Of a stretch of 9,172 bases of DNA, positions 6,454 to 9,172 are shown piece after piece. Each line of letters begins with the position of its first letter. Positions within the stretch are counted from its first letter, which is position 1. The position numbers were made by a program, and so were the translations under genes. Below the pieces are notes generated by a model, which saw only the letters and a list, made by a program, of their open reading frames with translations, did not search any database and was not told the origin of the DNA. Origin of the DNA: Planctomycetaceae bacterium (GTDB lineage: Bacteria > Planctomycetota > Planctomycetia > Pirellulales > UBA1268); the NCBI GenBank assembly GCA_018694455.1, contig JABHNP010000027.1, positions 1 to 9,172 on the forward strand. Reading direction: 5' to 3'.

Positions 6454-7758
6454 GTGAGTGTGAACGCCATGATTTCGGTTGGTACTCCTTCCATTTCAGC
6501 ACAATCTTTTGAGCAGTGTGTGCCGAAACGGCAGCAAGTGCCGCCAGCTTCCAGAAGTTGTAAACAAGCAAGCCATACGTGTTTACGTGTTGCCCTCCTG
6601 ACACCCTGGAATCAGCAGTGTGGGAATGCTGAATTTGCAAAGCGACTGACTTCTGGCTTTACGGGATTTTCTACTATTGAGCCTATTGAGCTTGAGAATC
6701 TAATCGAGCACGACACGCTTGACTCGCGTCGGAAGCAGGAGCGATACATCACAAAGCTCATCAAACGGGTGCATGCGAGCGATGCTGACTTGGTACACAT
6801 ACAACATGAGTTTTGCTTTTTTGGCAAGACTCGCCGGCATGCCGATCGCCGTTTGCTGAGGCTGATGCGAAATATTCGCAAGCCGATCATCCTGAGTCTA
6901 CACACATGGAAAAATAGCATGTGCAAGAGGGGCATGAAGCTGTCGCTCAAAAGTATTCTGTCTAGTGTGTACTACAAAATTCAGAACAGGCGGATGCGTC
7001 GGTGTCTGCTTGCTGCAGATGCGATTGTTGTTCATAGTAAAGATACCTATGCCAAGATAATAAAGACGTATCCAAGGCTTCGGAAGCGTATCTATCTGCT
7101 TCCTATCCCCGTTGAGCCAGTTGCGTCGGATGGTGTGACAGCTCCGTACCAAAAACGTCCTGGAGAGAAGTGGATGGTGCTTCCAGGTTTTGTAAGTCGG
7201 TACAAAGGGCATCGTTATATCATTGATGCCATGCCTGGGCTGCCAGCAGAGTTTCGTCTTGTGGTTGCTGGAGGTGTCCATCCGAAAGATAGGATGGGGC
7301 ACGAATACTGGAGTGAACTACTTGCGAGAATTGATGAAGTCGGCTGTCAGGATCGGGTGGTCTTCACTGGTTTTCTCGATGATTCTGCAGAGCAGGCTGC
7401 TGTTCTCAAGCAGGCGGATGTGTTTGTTCTTCCGTATGATGAGGTTGGGCAATCGGGTTCAGCGGTATTAGCCGATGTGTTGTCATGCGGCAGGCCGATT
7501 GTAACGTCTCTTGCACGTTCGATGTTTGTCTATCGTCATGGCAATGACACGGTCTATTCAAGTAGTGCGGTTGATGTTGAAGATGTTGAAAAGCTTCAGC
7601 ATGCAATTATTGATGCTGCTGATCCCGCGAGTTCGCCAAGGCGTCAGCTGCATCAGAGAAATGTTCAGAAGAAATTTTGTCTTCACCAAATGGCGACGCA
7701 ATACAAGCTGATGTATGAGTCAGTTTTGGCAGGCAATTCAAGGAGATCACGGTCATGA
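6454..7758 (+). CDS. GT4-type glycosyltransferase (GT-B fold)
   Basis: This 434-residue protein has the two Rossmann domains of GT-B enzymes. The N-domain holds VALLTPWNQQCGNAEFAKRL (46-65, the usual CGIAEY-type donor/acceptor loop), LVHIQHEF (113-120), LSLHTW (147-152) and ADAIVVHS (188-195). The C-domain holds LPGFVSRYKGH (243-253), VVAGG (270-274), VVFTGFLDD (302-310) and ADVFVLPY...GQSGSAVLADVLSCGRPIV (321-350). In the classical E-x7-E motif the glutamates appear as Gln333 and Asp341; a QSG at this site is common in one GT4 branch. It probably transfers a nucleotide sugar in the cytoplasm to a growing polysaccharide; donor and acceptor are unknown. GTG 6454 (GGGG at 6445-6448) and ATG 6469 are both plausible starts, and the first ~43 residues precede the fold. 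It overlaps the next gene by ATGA. Confidence 0.88.
   Translation: MSVNAMISVGTPSISAQSFEQCVPKRQQVPPASRSCKQASHTCLRVALLTPWNQQCGNAEFAKRLTSGFTGFSTIEPIELENLIEHDTLDSRRKQERYITKLIKRVHASDADLVHIQHEFCFFGKTRRHADRRLLRLMRNIRKPIILSLHTWKNSMCKRGMKLSLKSILSSVYYKIQNRRMRRCLLAADAIVVHSKDTYAKIIKTYPRLRKRIYLLPIPVEPVASDGVTAPYQKRPGEKWMVLPGFVSRYKGHRYIIDAMPGLPAEFRLVVAGGVHPKDRMGHEYWSELLARIDEVGCQDRVVFTGFLDDSAEQAAVLKQADVFVLPYDEVGQSGSAVLADVLSCGRPIVTSLARSMFVYRHGNDTVYSSSAVDVEDVEKLQHAIIDAADPASSPRRQLHQRNVQKKFCLHQMATQYKLMYESVLAGNSRRSRS
7741..7745 (+). promoter_or_regulatory. Ribosome binding site of the SDR gene
   Basis: AGGAG lies 9 nt before the ATG at 7755, inside the last codons of the glycosyltransferase gene. It fixes the start of the epimerase gene and supports translational coupling through the ATGA overlap. 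Confidence 0.75.
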
Positions 7759-8756
7759 ATGTTGTCCTCACCGGCGGTTCGGGTTTCCTTGGGAAGCATG
7801 TTCAGAAGGCATGCATTGCATCGGGAGTTATTCCGCGCGTCCTTGGGAGAAAAGATGGTGATATGCGTGACCCGCTGGTTGCTAGACGAGTTCTCGCGGA
7901 CGCAGAGGTCGTTGTGCATCTTGCTGCAGATGTTGGTGGCGTTGCATATTTAGCAGGGCGGCAGGCAGAAGGTTTTCATGCAAATCATAGAGTTGGGGTC
8001 AATGTTATCGAGGCTGCTTGCTTCCATCGGTGTCGTCGATTGATACTCATCGGATCACCATGTTCGTATGGTCCGAATAGTCGCTTGCCCCTTGTTGAAA
8101 AAAGCCTGCAAGAGGATTTCCCCACCGGGGAAACGGGTTGTTACGGGCTTGCGAAACTGGTTGTGAGTGAAACAGCCAAATTGTTCGGAAATGCAATGGG
8201 CGTTGAAACGGTGACGCTGATCCCTGGGAATGTCTATGGGCCAGGTGACCATTTTGAATGTGATCGATCACATGTTGTTGCGGCAGTCTTACGACGAGCT
8301 GTCGTGAGCCAGTTGCTTGGTCGAAAAACATTTTCGGTCTGGGGGAATGGTTCTGCAACACGAGACTTTGTGTACGTCGATGATGTTGCTGACATCATCG
8401 TTCAGGCGGTGACATCAACCCATCGTTTTTCTGGCGATGTGCTCAATGTTGGTTCAGGGTATGAAACAAGTGTAAGGCAGCTTGCAGGGCTTGTCGCAGA
8501 AACGGTTGGTGGTGGCGTCGAGCCCGAGTTTATTGAAGAAGAGCTTGTTGGATACACGCATCGGGTCTTATCGAATGAACTCGCTCGAAGCGTGCTTGGT
8601 TATCAACCGAAGGTAACCCTGAAGGAGGGGCTTTCTGAAACTTTTGCATGGATCAAGCAGAGAGGCCTTGATCGAGTATGGCTTGAGGATGAGTCGCAGG
8701 AAGAAAAGCAAACATTACGACTGTTCGGTAGAGATGCATCAAGAAAAGCTGCCTGA
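7755..8756 (+). CDS. GDP-L-fucose-synthase-like extended SDR (NAD(P)-dependent epimerase/reductase)
   Basis: This 333-residue extended short-chain dehydrogenase/reductase has the nucleotide-binding motif TGGSGFLGKHV (6-16; Gly7, Gly10, Gly13), HLAADVGGV (55-63), GSPCSYG (100-106), the catalytic YGLAK (Tyr130, Lys134), GNVYGPGDHF (158-167), SHVVAAVLRR (172-181) and RDFVYVDDVAD (203-213). By my alignment from memory, Ser101, Cys103, Tyr130, Lys134 and His173 correspond, at a constant offset of six, to Ser107, Cys109, Tyr136, Lys140 and His179 of E. coli GDP-fucose synthase. This suggests it may epimerise and reduce a GDP-4-keto-6-deoxyhexose; a related nucleotide-sugar epimerase is the main alternative. 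No GDP-mannose 4,6-dehydratase is in the window. A charged tail follows ~residue 302. The start is set by AGGAG at 7741 and the ATGA overlap with the glycosyltransferase gene. Confidence 0.88.
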   Translation: MNVVLTGGSGFLGKHVQKACIASGVIPRVLGRKDGDMRDPLVARRVLADAEVVVHLAADVGGVAYLAGRQAEGFHANHRVGVNVIEAACFHRCRRLILIGSPCSYGPNSRLPLVEKSLQEDFPTGETGCYGLAKLVVSETAKLFGNAMGVETVTLIPGNVYGPGDHFECDRSHVVAAVLRRAVVSQLLGRKTFSVWGNGSATRDFVYVDDVADIIVQAVTSTHRFSGDVLNVGSGYETSVRQLAGLVAETVGGGVEPEFIEEELVGYTHRVLSNELARSVLGYQPKVTLKEGLSETFAWIKQRGLDRVWLEDESQEEKQTLRLFGRDASRKAA

Positions 8757-8793
8757 TCAGACGGCGATGAGGGCAGGTAATCGAACTTTTTTT
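8749..8793 (+). terminator. Weak hairpin plus T-run after the SDR gene (possible attenuator)
   Basis: CTGCC (8749-8753) can pair with GGCAG (8772-8776) over an 18-nt loop, and a run of seven T (8787-8793) follows 10 nt later. The stem is short and the T-run is too far away for a standard intrinsic terminator. It lies in the 50-bp gap before the next co-directional gene, so partial termination is conceivable but unproven. Confidence 0.15.
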
Positions 8794-8806
8794 GAAGACG
8801 TGAAAC

Positions 8807-9172
8807 ATGACACAAGTCACTAGTAGTTTTGAAGCAGAAGAGACCGCTTGCTCGGAGCAATCTGATCCTTTGGTCCGTTCTTCTGTAATTCTGGAAGGTT
8901 GTGAGACCGAACGGCGTGGTCTTGAGATCGGCCCGTATTTTCAGCCAGTAACAGACAAGTCAAGTCATGATGTTGTATATGTTGACTGCTGTGACGAAGG
9001 CGAACTTCAGCGTAAGTTTCATGAAAACCCAGAGGCTGTTGGTAAGCAGCTGCCGGCAATTGATGCTATCTGGGCCCCCGGGCGACCGCTTGCAGACTGT
9101 GTTGGCTACGAACCTTTTTATTACGCTGTGGCATCACGTGTTTTTGAGCATGTGCCAAACCCGGTTGGGTGG
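8807..9172 (+). CDS. LEIGP-type class I SAM methyltransferase (3' partial)
   Basis: 122 codons run in frame to the right edge. A stop (TGA 8801-8803) two codons upstream makes ATG 8807 the first possible start; the Shine-Dalgarno is weak (GAAG at 8794-8797). After a ~35-residue acidic lead-in come RRGLEIGPYFQPV (36-48, SAM motif I variant), VVYVDCCDEGEL (56-67), IWAPGRPLAD (88-97) and VASRVFEHVPNPVGW (108-122). This order matches methyltransferases with LEIGP, YVD, W-x-x-x-x-PL and ASHV-x-EHV-P-x-x-x-GW that are common in polysaccharide gene clusters. Compared with the usual YD-x-VIASHVIEHV, this one has YYAVASRVFEHV, with Tyr in place of the Asp and Arg in place of the first His. The substrate is unknown; glycan methylation is inferred from the neighbouring genes. 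Confidence 0.8.
   Translation, partial: MTQVTSSFEAEETACSEQSDPLVRSSVILEGCETERRGLEIGPYFQPVTDKSSHDVVYVDCCDEGELQRKFHENPEAVGKQLPAIDAIWAPGRPLADCVGYEPFYYAVASRVFEHVPNPVGW

Noticed and set aside
6284..6640. 118-residue minus-strand reading frame across the glycosyltransferase start
   Set aside because: It overlaps a well-supported gene on the opposite strand and its translation shows no known motif.

Overview
The window is bacterial DNA, probably from a Gram-negative organism. It joins the 3' part of a very large secreted or surface beta-helix protein gene to the start of an extracellular polysaccharide / glycan biosynthesis locus. The beta-helix C-terminal domain, FkbM-type methyltransferase, GT4 glycosyltransferase and LEIGP-type methyltransferase together resemble surface-polysaccharide regions of marine Planctomycetota and other environmental Gram-negatives. 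There is no phylogenetic marker in the window, so that assignment is a weak inference. Base composition looks roughly balanced by eye (not computed).

Layout. (1) Positions 2-4879, plus strand: the last ~1,625 codons of a giant protein whose N-terminus lies off the left edge. It has a long beta-strand-repeat stalk, including a tandem array of about 70-77-residue modules, then a right-handed parallel beta-helix (PbH1-type) segment, then a C-terminal Ig-like domain. It contains no cysteine. (2) 4880-5022: short convergent intergenic spacer. (3) 5023-5901, minus strand: FkbM-family SAM methyltransferase. (4) 5902-6453: about 550 bp divergent intergenic region with no convincing gene, holding a TTGACA box followed directly by two tandem 19-bp repeats. 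(5) 6454-7758, 7755-8756 and 8807-9172 (cut by the right edge), all plus strand: GT4 glycosyltransferase, GDP-fucose-synthase-like SDR, and a SAM methyltransferase. The first two overlap by ATGA and are clearly co-transcribed; the third follows after 50 bp.

How the genes may work together (inference): the SDR would make or modify a nucleotide sugar, the GT4 would transfer a sugar to a growing glycan, and the two methyltransferases could O-methylate sugar residues or other parts of the glycan. The neighbouring giant beta-helix protein is a plausible cell-surface or extracellular partner, but nothing in the sequence directly links it to the glycan genes. No RNA gene, CRISPR array, IS element or integrase was seen.
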